Positions 45,685-54,631 are shown, counted from the first letter of the stretch. The stretch: DNA of 64,000 bases from JAWLDV01 sp046537975 (GCA_046537975.1 JBKHJR010000002.1:42907-106906), one strand, 5' to 3'. The notes: generated by a model from the letters alone, not told the origin. Made by a program: numbers and translations.

Positions 45685-47355
45685 TCATTTCTTCCCCAGT
45701 CTGGCTAAGGTGATAACAAGGGAGATAAGGGGGACGATCAGAAAGGCGGTAAGGGAGAGGGCGGTTCTCTGGAAGTCGTAATCAGTGAGGATTCTTCCCC
45801 ACCTGTATTCATCGAGAGCAGGTTCCAGTCCCATTCCTATGAACAGTGCAACCCCCATTACGATAAATTCAAGGATGAAAAGGGATTTACCGAAAATCCA
45901 GGCTCCGTCCAGAATGGTTCTTATCCAGATCATCCTGCCATAGAGGGAGTTGAGTACGGCAATACTTTTCCTCACATCAAAAAAAAGGGCCAGGGCTTTT
46001 TTATAAGACGAGGGGGTGGTTTCACCCATCAGTTTGCGGATACGGGCAATTTTCTTGGAGGCGGATTCCAGATTATCCCCAAAGCGGCTGAAAAAATTTT
46101 GGTACTTATAGTCCTGCCAGAAAGGCTTATAGACTTTCATCTCATGCTCTGCCTGCCTGACCCGGCGCTGAAAGGCATTTTTCTGCTTAAAGAATGTCTC
46201 CTGCCATTGCCTCAAGAGGTATTTGCTTTCTTTTGACAGAGTCAGAAGATCGTAGTATCCCTGGTGCTGAAAAAGGCTTGTTAACTGATTCAGCTTCTCT
46301 TTTCTTTCCTGTTGGCTCCTGTCTTCTTCATCAAACCAGACATCCAGATTGGCAAATGTCCTACTGAGCGAGGATATATATTCTTCAGCTTCCTGCTTCA
46401 CTTTCGAGTAGCGGGAGGAGGCGATATCCTCAACCAGTTCCTGTTCCGGGATAAAAGCAGGATCCATGAGAGCGGTCATGAAGTACTCCCTGCTTTCTTT
46501 CATGAGGTCGCGGAGCTCTTTTACACTGTTATTATCCAGGCCTGTCTCCACTGCCAGCTGTATCTTGCGGTAGGCTATTTCATCTGCGTAATAAATGCTT
46601 TTTTCGGCAATGGACAGGGCATTACGGCTCCGCCAAGGATCGTCATTTATCTGATAATAACGGGACAGGAGAAAGCCTATGTAAATCCTTTCTTTTTCCA
46701 GGGTGGCGAGGATCTCCGCTTTTTTCAGGTATGAGAGCATTTCCTCAAAATAGCCGGTTTCCAGAGAGAGAAAGGCCAGGGCCACGTTGGCACAGAAAGT
46801 TTTACCCTTTGGTTCATTTGTTTCTTTTTTAAGCAGGTCCCGGGCTTCTTCATACTTTCTGACTCTTAAGTAATCCAGGCCCAGGTAGAGATTGCGCCTG
46901 TCAATATTTCTCTGGCCGGTTCTTTCCAGCTTTTGCCATTCCGGCTGTATGCTGAAAGCAACCTGATAGAGAAAGCGGATCTGATAAAGGCGGCTGATAT
47001 CCAGAAAGGCGATGAGTACGAGGATCTCTGTATCCTGGGCCAGTTGTGAATTGGTGATGCCGGTATCCAGCCTCGACAGCGGAGAGCTGTAATCCGGGAA
47101 GATTTTCCGGTATATGTCGTTTAATTCCGAAAAGGACAGCCGGCCCACTCTGCTGAGTCCGCGGATGTTCATGGTCAGCAGACGGCTGGGGCATTCGGAG
47201 GGAGTATGCCCGGTCATGCTGCAGTAAAAACAGGGGGGACCTTCCAGGGAGACCGGCAGTTCTCTGGCAGGAAGAAGGAAGTCCATACCAGGTGCCATGT
47301 CGGAACCGGTCTCAGCTTCCCGGTAATTTTCCGGAGAATTCAGGTCATCGTTCAT
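45685..47355 (-). CDS. CCHC zinc-knuckle, TPR-like and coiled-coil membrane protein of unknown function
   Basis: 556 residues. Near the N-terminus C42-FY-C45-SMTG-H50-TPSE-C55 fits the CX2CX4HX4C zinc knuckle exactly, including the aromatic after the first Cys and the Gly before His; such knuckles bind single-stranded nucleic acid in retroviral and eukaryotic proteins and are rare in bacteria. Helical repeats of TPR type (about 155-290) and a long charged coiled-coil region (about 300-450) follow, then two membrane helices near 485-512 and 530-552. There is no signal peptide, so the knuckle should be cytoplasmic. Five exact heptads abut the ATG. It is last in a three-gene run. Confidence 0.75.
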   Translation of the reverse strand: MNDDLNSPENYREAETGSDMAPGMDFLLPARELPVSLEGPPCFYCSMTGHTPSECPSRLLTMNIRGLSRVGRLSFSELNDIYRKIFPDYSSPLSRLDTGITNSQLAQDTEILVLIAFLDISRLYQIRFLYQVAFSIQPEWQKLERTGQRNIDRRNLYLGLDYLRVRKYEEARDLLKKETNEPKGKTFCANVALAFLSLETGYFEEMLSYLKKAEILATLEKERIYIGFLLSRYYQINDDPWRSRNALSIAEKSIYYADEIAYRKIQLAVETGLDNNSVKELRDLMKESREYFMTALMDPAFIPEQELVEDIASSRYSKVKQEAEEYISSLSRTFANLDVWFDEEDRSQQERKEKLNQLTSLFQHQGYYDLLTLSKESKYLLRQWQETFFKQKNAFQRRVRQAEHEMKVYKPFWQDYKYQNFFSRFGDNLESASKKIARIRKLMGETTPSSYKKALALFFDVRKSIAVLNSLYGRMIWIRTILDGAWIFGKSLFILEFIVMGVALFIGMGLEPALDEYRWGRILTDYDFQRTALSLTAFLIVPLISLVITLARLGKK

Positions 47356-47390
47356 TGGAGTCCAAAGGTCGGGGTTCAGAGATCAGAGGC
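47356..47390 (-). repeat. heptad array directly abutting the zinc-knuckle gene start
   Basis: Five exact 7-base units on the plus strand: TGGAGTC, CAAAGGT, CGGGGTT, CAGAGAT, CAGAGGC. The array begins at the base next to the ATG (minus strand). On the coding strand it is the pyrimidine-type array, and there is no Shine-Dalgarno sequence. Confidence 0.75.
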
Positions 47391-47412
47391 GCAATACAGT
47401 ATCGGTCCACTC

Positions 47413-48561
47413 CTACAAAGACCTTAGCAGTCGTTTTACCTCGAGATTGTCAGGATATAACCGAGAGGCGGTCCCGGCCCATTTATCCGCCCGGACCAGT
47501 CTGCCCATATCATAATAGGCCTTGGCCAGGGCCATGAGCACTTCCAGTTCTTCACCATATTCAGAAGCAGCTTTTTCCAGGTGGTTCACCGCTTCCATGT
47601 TTTTCCTTTTATGCCGGTATATGATGCCAAGCATCTTATGGCTGTATAAGTTGTCAGGTTCCTTTTTAACCGAGGTCTGGAAGCACTTTATAGCCAACTC
47701 GTACATTTCGTTCCGGGCCGCCATATCACCGGCTTTGATCAGCAATTCCATATCGCAGGGATTATATTTCAATATATGGCCAAGGATCCTGGCTGCTTCT
47801 TCTTTTTCCTGTCTTTCCAAGAGAAGGGAGGCGAAGTCGAAGGCCCATTCCTGGCGTCTCGGATTGATTTCCAGAGCTCTGCTGAAATGATGGACAGCCT
47901 GGTCGACCCTGTCTTCCTCCACAAAGAGTTTCCCCAAATTGTAATGGGAAGATATATCAAGCTGATTAAGGGCAACTGATTTTCGGAAATATTTCCGGGC
48001 TTCTTTTTTGTCGCCGATTTCAATGAATAGTTTGCCCAGTTCCCGCAAGGGCCGGGAAGAGTCGGGTTTAGCTGCCGCCGCCTTCCGGGCCTCTACTATG
48101 GCTTCGGATATCCTGCCCTCTTCCTTCAGATCACGGGCCGCCCTGAGGTGAATTACCATGGGTTCCGGAGATCTGGCCCTGGCCAGAATGGAATCTATGG
48201 TTTTGGACAGGGTGGCGGAATTAAAAGGCAGGCCCAGATAACCGTCCACATCGTATTCAGCCGCCTCTGCCACGACTTCTCTGTTTGTCTCAGCAGTGAT
48301 TATCAGGAAGAGGGTATTCCTTAATTTCCTGTCTTTTCGTACGCGCCGCAGCAGTTCAATTCCGTTTATCCCGGGTAAAGTGTAATCGGCAATAATGAGG
48401 TCGACCCTGTTTTTCTGAAGGAATTCCCAGGCCTTTGTGCCGTTGCCTGTTTCCTGGATATTCCTGCCGTACTGCGCCATCCGGAGCATGGTCCTTACTG
48501 AACGGCGCATAAAATCGCCTCTTCCTGCGATCAGCATATTAAGTTTGCTCGGGCTAAGCAA
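47413..48561 (-). CDS. degenerate response-regulator receiver fused to TPR domain
   Basis: The receiver domain (residues 8-125) keeps the phospho-acceptor Asp59 (IIADYTLPG) and Thr89, but the acidic pair that binds Mg2+ is replaced (AGRGD at 12-16) and the invariant lysine is Leu111 (GYLGLPF). It is therefore probably a pseudo-receiver. From residue 138 about seven TPR units follow (EARKYFRKSVALNQLDISSHYNLGKLF and others). There is no DNA-binding output domain, so it should act through protein contacts. It lies 20 bases downstream of the NYN gene and 57 bases upstream of the zinc-knuckle gene, so one operon is likely. Confidence 0.85.
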   Translation of the reverse strand: MLSPSKLNMLIAGRGDFMRRSVRTMLRMAQYGRNIQETGNGTKAWEFLQKNRVDLIIADYTLPGINGIELLRRVRKDRKLRNTLFLIITAETNREVVAEAAEYDVDGYLGLPFNSATLSKTIDSILARARSPEPMVIHLRAARDLKEEGRISEAIVEARKAAAAKPDSSRPLRELGKLFIEIGDKKEARKYFRKSVALNQLDISSHYNLGKLFVEEDRVDQAVHHFSRALEINPRRQEWAFDFASLLLERQEKEEAARILGHILKYNPCDMELLIKAGDMAARNEMYELAIKCFQTSVKKEPDNLYSHKMLGIIYRHKRKNMEAVNHLEKAASEYGEELEVLMALAKAYYDMGRLVRADKWAGTASRLYPDNLEVKRLLRSL

Positions 48562-48581
48562 AAGAGTAATCCTTACGATTT

Positions 48582-49388
48582 TCAGGAAAAATTTTTATCA
48601 GATGATCCGTTGTTGCTTTCCATCTGAAGAAGCCGGATGTTCTGAGCCTCATACCTGTCTGAATCACGGTTATTGGGGGCTATCTGAAATTCAAAAATAT
48701 TAGAGGGGTTGTGAAAGACCTGTGGTGAGCTTTCAAAGGGAGATTGGGAACAATGGAAAAAAAGACTGTCACTTTCCAGTCCCAGGGCGGTCAATCTGTA
48801 ATAACGCATAAATCCAAAGCCCCGATCCGGCTTATAGCTGATCACTGTGCCCCGGTACCATTCTCTGGGATCATGATCACCCTGAATCGGTAAAAGGCCG
48901 GGAACCAGGAAGCCGGAAATAAAGAAATCGGCGGTCTCTCTTAAACTCGAGCTGACATTATTGAAACCGATGACCTCAACCCGGCAACCTCTGTTCTGGA
49001 TGGCCGTTACCAGACGGATAAAGTCTCCATCCCCGGTTACCAGGATAATCCGGTCGAGGTTGCGGGACTGGAGGAGGGCGTCAATGGCCAGGTCCATATC
49101 AGCGTTGGCTTTGGTGGTAACAACCCCCTCTTCATCAACATAATGCTGAACATATTTTTTAATGACCTTAAAACCGTGATTACGGACGATGTTATGGTAA
49201 TTATGAACCTTCTGCCGGTATTCGCCATCGTTTTCAGTCCTTTCCCGGTCTTCAGCCAGATAGGAGTTGGCCCTTAAGAGCTGCGAGTTCCCTCCATTGG
49301 CCAGATCAACCAGGACATCATAACGCATGCCGTATCCTCCGCTTAGCCGGATGTTTTCTGCGTCAACGTATATACCGGTTTTAAACAT
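48582..49388 (-). CDS. NYN (PIN-like) ribonuclease domain fused to a cold-shock domain
   Basis: The N-terminal NYN/LabA fold carries the acidic residues of PIN-like nucleases: Asp9 (IYVDAENI), Asp97/Asp99 (NADMDLAID) and Asp120/Asp122 (VTGDGDFIRLV). A cold-shock OB fold follows at about 177-255, with RGFGFMRY (RNP1-like), SLFFHCS (RNP2-like) and the closing YEAQNIRLL. A predicted RNase joined to a single-strand RNA-binding module suggests RNA cleavage or decay; this is inference. First of three minus-strand genes. A heptad array ends 2 bases before the ATG, with no ribosome-binding site. Confidence 0.88.
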   Translation of the reverse strand: MFKTGIYVDAENIRLSGGYGMRYDVLVDLANGGNSQLLRANSYLAEDRERTENDGEYRQKVHNYHNIVRNHGFKVIKKYVQHYVDEEGVVTTKANADMDLAIDALLQSRNLDRIILVTGDGDFIRLVTAIQNRGCRVEVIGFNNVSSSLRETADFFISGFLVPGLLPIQGDHDPREWYRGTVISYKPDRGFGFMRYYRLTALGLESDSLFFHCSQSPFESSPQVFHNPSNIFEFQIAPNNRDSDRYEAQNIRLLQMESNNGSSDKNFS

Positions 49389-49390
49389 AA

Positions 49391-49619
49391 GAGTTCGGAG
49401 ATCAGGAGTCGGAGATCAGAATGTCGTTGTGCCTAATATATTTGCAATCTTGAGCAATGTCCAAGGAAGATTCGGTTTTATTGTTTTCTCCATTGCAGTC
49501 AGTCAGCTAAACAATAAGCTCTTTAGCCGAGTTGATCTGCATACTTTTTCCCGCTGAATTGCCGGCCTTGCCCTCTGTCCTCAGACTTCAGACTTCAGAC
49601 TTCAGACTTTAGACCTCTG
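49391..49619 (-). repeat. heptad element between guaA and the NYN gene
   Basis: Two arrays are separated by about 150 bases of unique sequence. At 49391-49418 lie GAGTTCG, GAGATCA, GGAGTCG, GAGATCA. At 49571-49619 lie seven exact units: CCCTCTG, TCCTCAG, ACTTCAG three times, ACTTTAG, ACCTCTG. Read toward the NYN gene the purine array comes first and the pyrimidine array last, the same order as elsewhere. No gene is seen in the 246-base gap. Confidence 0.82.
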
Positions 49620-49634
49620 CCCCCGCCCACTGAA

Positions 49635-51185
49635 TCACTCCCATTCAATGGTCCCGGGAGGTTTGGAGGAAATGTCGTAGACCACCCGGTTTACCCCCTT
49701 CACTTCATTTATCAGGCGGTTCGAAATGCGGCCCATCAGCTCGTAAGGCAGCTTGGACCAGTCTGCAGTCATGGCATCAACGCTGTCTACGGAGCGCAGG
49801 GCGATTACGTGTTCATAGGTCCGCTCATCCCCCATAACACCAACGGTCTGAATGGGCAAAAGCACGGCAAAGGACTGCCATACCTTGTAATAGTAGCCTG
49901 AACTCTTCATCTCGTCCAGTATAATAGTATCAGCCTGTCTCAGGATTTCAAGGCGTTCCCCGGTAACCTCTCCCATTATTCTTATCGCCAGTCCGGGACC
50001 GGGAAAAGGCTGGCGGTAAATGGCTTCCTTAGGCAGTTCCAGGGTGAGACCGAGTTCCCGGACTTCATCCTTGAACAGTTCCCGCAGGGGTTCAATAAGA
50101 TCGAGCTTCATAATCTCTGGCAATCCCCCCACATTATGATGGGATTTAATGGCTGCCGCTCCCCGGAAGGACACGGATTCAATGACATCCGGATAAAGGG
50201 TGCCCTGGGCCAGGAATTTGACGTCTCCCAGTTTGACAGCCTCTTTTTCAAAGATCTTTATGAAGCCCTGACCGATTATCCTCCGTTTTTCTTCGGGATC
50301 CCTTATGCCCTGGAGCTGGTCAAGAAAATAATCGACAGCATCGACCTCAATCACCCGGAGATGCTCCTGTTCCTTGAAAAAGCGCATAAGCCTCTTTGTT
50401 TCTCCGGCACGCATCAGACCGTTATTCACATAGATGCAGGTCAACTGGTCGCCTACAGCCCGGTGCACCAGGGCGGCGGTTACCGAGGAATCGACTCCGC
50501 CGGAAAGAGCGCAGATTACTTTATTATCACCGACTTTTTCCTTGATGGCGGCCACCGTGGTATCCACAAAGGATTCCATGGTCCATGCCGGCCGGCAGTT
50601 GCAGATATTAAAGATAAAGTTGGCCAGCACATCATTGCCGATAAGGGTATGAGCGACCTCCGGGTGGAACTGCACGCCAAACAGGGGCTTTTCCTGGTGA
50701 CGGACCGCGGCCAGGGGGCTGTGTTCACTCCGGGCTGCGGCCTGGAATCCGGCGGGGGCCCGGTCAATCCTGTCGCCATGGCTCATCCAGACCTGATAGC
50801 GGGGCGAACCGGTAGCCAGGTCGGCAAATAAGCCGTCGGTGCGGAGGATCTCCAGGTCCGCCTTGCCGTATTCCCTTTTCGCGGCCCCGGCCACAGCACC
50901 GCCTAATTGGTGCATCATTAACTGGGCTCCGTAGCAGATGCCAAGCACGGGAATACCCAGATCCAGAAGATCGGGGTCGGTCATCGGGGCATCTTCGTCA
51001 TAGACGCTGGCCGGGCCACCGGACAGAACTATGCCTGAAGGCTTCATCTTCTTGAGTTCGTCAAGGGACAGGGTGTAGGGATGGATCTCACTGTAGACCC
51101 TCTGTTCCCTGATCCGCCTGGCTATGAGCTGGGTGGTCTGGGAACCGAAATCAAGGACAATTATTTTTTCCTGATGTATATCCAT
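49635..51185 (-). CDS. guaA: GMP synthase (glutamine-hydrolysing)
   Basis: Converts XMP to GMP. The class I glutamine amidotransferase domain has GICYGAQLMMHQLGG with the nucleophile Cys and GVQFHPEVAHT; the ATP pyrophosphatase P-loop is CALSGGVDSSVTAALV; the dimerisation domain ends PPGTIEWE. I start at ATG 51185 (MDIHQEK); a TTG four codons upstream lies inside the heptad repeats. There is no Shine-Dalgarno sequence. It lies downstream of guaB on the same strand, separated by a long heptad element. Confidence 0.97.
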   Translation of the reverse strand: MDIHQEKIIVLDFGSQTTQLIARRIREQRVYSEIHPYTLSLDELKKMKPSGIVLSGGPASVYDEDAPMTDPDLLDLGIPVLGICYGAQLMMHQLGGAVAGAAKREYGKADLEILRTDGLFADLATGSPRYQVWMSHGDRIDRAPAGFQAAARSEHSPLAAVRHQEKPLFGVQFHPEVAHTLIGNDVLANFIFNICNCRPAWTMESFVDTTVAAIKEKVGDNKVICALSGGVDSSVTAALVHRAVGDQLTCIYVNNGLMRAGETKRLMRFFKEQEHLRVIEVDAVDYFLDQLQGIRDPEEKRRIIGQGFIKIFEKEAVKLGDVKFLAQGTLYPDVIESVSFRGAAAIKSHHNVGGLPEIMKLDLIEPLRELFKDEVRELGLTLELPKEAIYRQPFPGPGLAIRIMGEVTGERLEILRQADTIILDEMKSSGYYYKVWQSFAVLLPIQTVGVMGDERTYEHVIALRSVDSVDAMTADWSKLPYELMGRISNRLINEVKGVNRVVYDISSKPPGTIEWE

Positions 51186-51189
51186 GGAC

Positions 51190-51346
51190 AGTTTCAAGTT
51201 TCAAGTTTCAAGTTTCAAGTTTCAAGGCACAAGGCACAAGGTACAAGGTATAAGGTGCAAGATTAAAGGCTTAGGCTGCTGTTGTCTGACCTCTGTCTTC
51301 TGTCTTTTGACCTCCGACCTCCGACCTCCGACCTCCGACTTCCGGG
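51190..51346 (-). repeat. longest heptad element, between guaB and guaA
   Basis: At 51190-51273 there are twelve exact heptads: AGTTTCA five times, AGGCACA twice, then AGGTACA, AGGTATA, AGGTGCA, AGATTAA and AGGCTTA. At 51284-51346 there are nine: GTCTGAC, CTCTGTC, TTCTGTC, TTTTGAC, CTCCGAC four times and TTCCGGG. The middle matches the core of the dprA-topA element on the opposite strand. The element stops 2 bases short of the guaB stop codon and 4 bases short of the guaA ATG. Confidence 0.9.
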
Positions 51347-51348
51347 GC

Positions 51349-52809
51349 TCAGCTCATTCGGTAATTGGGCGCCTCTTTGGTGATTATTACGTCATGGACG
51401 TGGCTTTCTTTGAAGCCGGCCGGGCTGATCTTGACAAATCTGGCTTTTTCCTGGAGTTCCGCAATGCTCCGGGCCCCCAGATAACCCATGCCGGACCGCA
51501 GACCTCCGGTGAGCTGGTAGATGGTATCACTTAAAGGGCCGCGATAGGGAACCTTGCCTTCAATGCCCTCAGGAACGAATTTTGCCGCAGATTCCACATC
51601 CGCCTGGCTGTAACGGTCTGCACTCCCCTCTTTCATGGCTCCCAGTGATCCCATGCCCCGGTAGCCTTTGTAGGTTCTCCCCTGATAGAGAAAGGTCTCA
51701 CCGGGAGTTTCTTCACAACCGGCCAGAAGACTGCCTATCATTATGGAATCCGCCCCTATGCCTATGGCCTTGCTCAAGTCGCCGGACTGCTTTATCCCGC
51801 CGTCGCTGATCACGGGGATTCCGTGTTTCCGGGCCGCGGTGCTGCAATCACTGATAGCCGTAAGCTGAGGGACGCCGACACCGGCCACGATCCTGGTTGT
51901 GCAGATAGAGCCGGGTCCAACTCCAAGCTTGAGGGCGTCGGCTCCGGCCCTGATCAGATCTTCGGCAGCCTCGGCAGTGGCAATATTGCCGGCAATTACC
52001 TGAAGGCCGGAAAAATCCGCCTTGATTTTTTTCAGGGCATTAACGATATTGCTGGAATGACCATGGGCTGAATCCAGGACCAGAACATCGACGCCGGCGG
52101 CCTGTAGGTTGTCGACATGCTCCAGGGAGATGTCTGCCCCTATGGCAGCTCCGGCCAGGAGTCTGCCCAGGGAGTCTTTGGCGGCCAGGGGGTATTTCCT
52201 GATCTTTTCCAGATCCTTGATGGTGATAAGGCCGTGCAGGCTGCCGTCCTCGTTGACCACCAGCAGCTTTTCAATCCGGTGCTCATGCAGCAGGGCCTTG
52301 GACTGCTCCAGAGTGATACCGGGCTTGGCGGTAACCAGATTCTTGCTGGTCATGACATCCTTGACCTTAAGCCCCAGGTCGGAAACAAAGCGCATATCAC
52401 GGTTGGTGACGATTCCGGCCAGTTTGCCGTCCCTCAGCACGGGAACACCGGAGATATGAAAGGTCTGCATAATCTTTTCAATCTCGCCCACAGTCTGGTC
52501 TTCCTCGGCGGTGACCGGATCCACAATCATACCGGATTCGGATTTTTTGACTTTCTCCACCTCAAGCAGCTGTTTTTTCAGGCTCATGTTCTTATGTATT
52601 ATCCCTATCCCTCCTTCGCGGGCCATGGCAATAGCAGTCCGGTGTTCGGTTACCGTGTCCATGGCTGCACTGATCAGGGGCATGTTAAGGGAAATTTCCC
52701 TGGTCAATCTGGTTGAGAGATCCACCTCGGAAGGAAGTACGGATGACTTCCTGGGTACCAGGAGAATGTCGTCAAAAGTGAAGGCCTCATTTATATTTTC
52801 CGGTAGCAT
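51349..52809 (-). CDS. guaB: IMP dehydrogenase
   Basis: Oxidises IMP to XMP with NAD+, the step before GuaA. The catalytic cysteine is in GPGSICTTRIVAGVG; the phosphate-binding SDGGIKQSGDLSKAI and the flap (YRGMGSLGAMKEGSADRY) are present. Two CBS domains (about residues 95-205) are inserted, as usual. The 486-residue length is normal. The ATG lies 2 bases after the aspS stop with AAGGAATAACT as leader, so aspS and guaB are coupled. Confidence 0.97.
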   Translation of the reverse strand: MLPENINEAFTFDDILLVPRKSSVLPSEVDLSTRLTREISLNMPLISAAMDTVTEHRTAIAMAREGGIGIIHKNMSLKKQLLEVEKVKKSESGMIVDPVTAEEDQTVGEIEKIMQTFHISGVPVLRDGKLAGIVTNRDMRFVSDLGLKVKDVMTSKNLVTAKPGITLEQSKALLHEHRIEKLLVVNEDGSLHGLITIKDLEKIRKYPLAAKDSLGRLLAGAAIGADISLEHVDNLQAAGVDVLVLDSAHGHSSNIVNALKKIKADFSGLQVIAGNIATAEAAEDLIRAGADALKLGVGPGSICTTRIVAGVGVPQLTAISDCSTAARKHGIPVISDGGIKQSGDLSKAIGIGADSIMIGSLLAGCEETPGETFLYQGRTYKGYRGMGSLGAMKEGSADRYSQADVESAAKFVPEGIEGKVPYRGPLSDTIYQLTGGLRSGMGYLGARSIAELQEKARFVKISPAGFKESHVHDVIITKEAPNYRMS

Positions 52810-52811
52810 AG

Positions 52812-54596
52812 TTATTCCTTCCAGTCAGGACGTAGTTTTAATTCTGTAAGTTGCTTGCGGTTGACCGGGGCCGGGGCTTCGGTCATGGGACAGGTGGCTT
52901 TCTGGGTTTTGGGGAAGGCGATTACATCCCTGATAGTTTCCCTGCCGGTAAGAATCATCAGCAGCCGGTCCAGGCCGAAGGCAATCCCACCGTGGGGCGG
53001 TGCTCCGAGTTCCAGGGCCCGCAGCAGAAAGCCGAATTTATCCTCGGCTTCTTCCCGGCTGATGCCCAGAGCCTCGAAGGCCCTGTCCTGGATATCTTTT
53101 TGATGGATACGCAGACTGCCGCCCCCTATTTCCGTGCCGTTTAAAACCAGGTCATAGGCCCGGCTTCTGACTCGGCCCGGATCGGATTCCAGCAGATCCA
53201 GATCTTCCTCCCGGGGTGCGGTGAAGGGATGATGGACCGCAGTGTGGCGGCGTTCTTCATGATCATATTCCAGCAGAGGAAAGTCTGTTATCCACAGGAA
53301 GTTGAGGGTGTTTCCGTCCAGCAGTTCAAGCCTGCGGGCCAGCTCAAGCCTGAGTTCAGCCAGGGCCTCGTGGACAACCGGACTCTTGTCAGCCACAAAG
53401 AACAGGAGATCTCCTTCTGCCGCCTCCAGGTCTTCGCTTATCCTGCCCCGTTCTTCCGGAGTGAAAAATTTGGCAATTGGTGACTGCCACTCGCCTTCAG
53501 GCTTCACCTTGACCCAGGCCAGTCCTTTGGCCCCGTACTGGCCGGCGAATTCGGTCAGGTCGTCCAGGTCCTTGCGGGAGAAATCGGCACAGCCTTTGGC
53601 GTTGATGCTCTTCACTATGCCGCCGGTTTCCACTACATTTTGAAAGACCTGGAAGCTGCAGTCCCTGACCGTTTCGGTCAGATCGACCAGCTCCATGCCG
53701 AAGCGGGTGTCGGGCCGGTCCGTACCGAATCTGGCCACGGCTTCATCATAGGTCAGGCGGGGAAAGGGCGGTTTCAGGTCCCTGTTTCTGGTTTCTTTGA
53801 AAATTGCCTGCATTATCCCTTCGGACAGGGTAAAGATATCTTCTTCATTAATAAAGGAAAGCTCCATGTCCAGCTGGGTGAATTCGGGCTGGCGGTCGGC
53901 CCGCAGATCCTCGTCCCGGAAACACTTGACTATCTGATAGTAGCGGTCCATACCTGCGGCCATCAGCAGCTGCTTAAAGAGCTGGGGGGACTGGGGCAGG
54001 GCGAAGAAGCGGCCGGTATTAACCCGGCTGGGTACCAGGTAGTCCCTGGCCCCTTCAGGAGTGGAGCGGGTGAGCACCGGGGTCTCGATTTCCAGAAAAT
54101 CAGCATCGTTCAAGTAGCTGCGGATGGCCTGGCAGGCTTTGTGCCGGGTTATGAGGTTGTCAGCCATTCCCGGGCGGCGCAGGTCGATATAACGATAGGC
54201 AAGCCGGAGGTTGTCGGAGACCTCCACTTCCTCGTCCAGGGGGAAGGGCGGGGTTTTGCTGGTATTGAGTATCTTCAGTTCATCGGCAAAGACCTCTATT
54301 TCTCCGGTAACCAGCTTTTCATTGATCATTCCTTCCGGCCGGCGGGCGACTTTTCCCCGCACTGCAATCACCCATTCACTCCGCAGGGTGTGGGCCTTGG
54401 CATGGACCTCGGAATTGTGCTCCGGATTGAATACCACCTGAGTGATACCCCAGCGGTCCCGCAGGTCAATAAATATAACACCCCCGTGATCCCGTCTTCT
54501 CAGTACCCAGCCCATCAGGACGATTTCCCGGTCAAGATTGGCCGCATTCAGTTCATTGCAGCTATGACTACGTTGCAGCGTTCCCATGGATTCCAT
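52812..54596 (-). CDS. aspS: aspartyl-tRNA synthetase (bacterial type)
   Basis: A class IIb synthetase with an N-terminal OB fold (VLMGWVLRRRDHGGVIFIDLRDRWG), motif 2 (FRDEDLRADRQPEFTQLDMELSF), the GAD insertion domain that marks the bacterial type, and motif 3 (GGIAFGLDRLLMILTGRETIRDVIAFPK). The 594-residue length is normal. If GatCAB is present the enzyme could be non-discriminating; this cannot be read from the sequence. The leader has AGGAG. Upstream are three heptads. Confidence 0.97.
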   Translation of the reverse strand: MESMGTLQRSHSCNELNAANLDREIVLMGWVLRRRDHGGVIFIDLRDRWGITQVVFNPEHNSEVHAKAHTLRSEWVIAVRGKVARRPEGMINEKLVTGEIEVFADELKILNTSKTPPFPLDEEVEVSDNLRLAYRYIDLRRPGMADNLITRHKACQAIRSYLNDADFLEIETPVLTRSTPEGARDYLVPSRVNTGRFFALPQSPQLFKQLLMAAGMDRYYQIVKCFRDEDLRADRQPEFTQLDMELSFINEEDIFTLSEGIMQAIFKETRNRDLKPPFPRLTYDEAVARFGTDRPDTRFGMELVDLTETVRDCSFQVFQNVVETGGIVKSINAKGCADFSRKDLDDLTEFAGQYGAKGLAWVKVKPEGEWQSPIAKFFTPEERGRISEDLEAAEGDLLFFVADKSPVVHEALAELRLELARRLELLDGNTLNFLWITDFPLLEYDHEERRHTAVHHPFTAPREEDLDLLESDPGRVRSRAYDLVLNGTEIGGGSLRIHQKDIQDRAFEALGISREEAEDKFGFLLRALELGAPPHGGIAFGLDRLLMILTGRETIRDVIAFPKTQKATCPMTEAPAPVNRKQLTELKLRPDWKE

Positions 54597-54610
54597 AGGA
54601 TCTCCTATTA

Positions 54611-54631
54611 AGGTTCAAGTTTCAAGTTTCG
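54611..54631 (-). repeat. three heptads between hisS and aspS
   Basis: AGGTTCA, AGTTTCA, AGTTTCG in exact 7-base phase, the same unit type as in the guaA element. Unlike the other sites, 14 bases with a normal AGGAG ribosome-binding site separate the array from the aspS ATG. Confidence 0.65.
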
